Source: Methanobacteriaceae archaeon
GTDB taxonomy: Archaea > Methanobacteriota > Methanobacteria > Methanobacteriales > Methanobacteriaceae
Reading direction: 5' to 3'
NCBI GenBank assembly: GCA_011620845.1
Contig: WOYJ01000126.1
Span: 1-7,778, forward strand
DNA: 7,778 nucleotides
Positions 7,457 to 7,778 of the stretch are shown here, in pieces; the stretch's first letter is position 1; every line of letters starts with the position of its first letter. The notes beneath the pieces are model-generated. The model searched no databases and was not told the origin of the DNA. It saw only the letters and a list, made by a program, of their open reading frames with translations. Position numbers and translations under genes: made by a program.

Positions 7457-7778
7457 ATGACAGGTCGAAACTTAGCGTGTGAGTTGTGTGTTCCGGAAGA
7501 TGAGAGAGCTTTAGAGGTCTTCAGATGTATTAGATGGTCTGATGGTGTTTATTGCCCTGTATGCAAGTCATTTGGAGCATATAACCGTGGATATTTGAAT
7601 AAAACTCGAATTAAGCGTTATTCTTGTAAGACTTGTGGAAAGAATTTCACGGACTTGACCGGGACCATTTTCGCAAATAAAAAACTACCACTGGGTGAAA
7701 TGTTCTATATAATTCTGAACTTAGATAAAAAAAGTATTAAACGTTTAGCAGAAGAATTAGGACATAAATGGGACAGTG
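7457..7778 (+). CDS. IS1595/ISXO2-like transposase, N-terminal part (runs off the window)
   Basis: An open frame of 107 codons starts at ATG 7457 and continues past the window edge without a stop. It encodes a zinc ribbon with Cys33/Cys36 (CPVC) and Cys57/Cys60 (CKTC), preceded by RWSDGVYCP and followed by FTDLTGTIFANKKLPLGEMFYIIL. This order (W-DG-CPxC, CxxC, FT-TGTIF, then a helical segment) is the pattern of the zinc-ribbon domain of IS1595-family transposases. KSIKRLAEELG (92-102) would be the start of an HTH-like part. An extra CELC (8-11) plus Cys24 lie before the ribbon. The DDE-type catalytic domain would be beyond the edge, so intactness cannot be judged. No clear terminal inverted repeat was found upstream, and no Shine-Dalgarno precedes the ATG. 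Confidence 0.75.
   Translation, partial: MTGRNLACELCVPEDERALEVFRCIRWSDGVYCPVCKSFGAYNRGYLNKTRIKRYSCKTCGKNFTDLTGTIFANKKLPLGEMFYIILNLDKKSIKRLAEELGHKWDS

Overview
The window looks like a piece of a methanogenic archaeal chromosome, most likely from Methanobacteriales (Methanobacterium-like). This rests on an archaeal-type threonyl-tRNA synthetase with its own N-terminal editing domain, a CbiA/CfbB-type amidotransferase of coenzyme F430/corrinoid synthesis, AT-rich intergenic DNA with archaeal TATA-like boxes and oligo-T tracts, and Shine-Dalgarno sites (GGTGAT, GGAGG) mixed with apparently leaderless genes. No database search was possible, so genus-level placement is inference.

Layout: a 16-bp tandem duplication (2-33) precedes thrS (86-1912, +). 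A T-rich terminator region and an archaeal promoter follow. Next is a two-gene operon (2086-3296, +) of a Soj/ParA ATPase and a small protein whose N-terminus carries a ParB-like ParA-activating peptide but which is too short to hold the rest of ParB. Both ends of this operon carry copies of the same AT-rich heptad repeat. One array lies between the TATA box and the ribosome binding site. The other is a symmetric 72-bp array of four 10-mers spaced 21/20/21 bp, in the gap between two convergent genes. A convergent radical SAM protein of the DNA modification/repair type (3394-4521, -) follows. It is divergent from a CbiA/CfbB amidotransferase (4674-6023, +), and 54 bp further on is a polytopic membrane protein resembling oligosaccharide repeat-unit polymerases (6078-7265, +, TTG start). 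The window ends inside an IS1595/ISXO2-like zinc-ribbon transposase (from 7457, +).

The most interesting unit is 2015-3361. It has the parts of a compact ParABS-like segregation system: a ParA motor, an adaptor with a ParB-type activation peptide and a different C-terminal domain, an operator-like array at the promoter, and a larger centromere-like array where no promoter is expected. The other genes are recognisable housekeeping or surface-polysaccharide functions with no evident link to one another.
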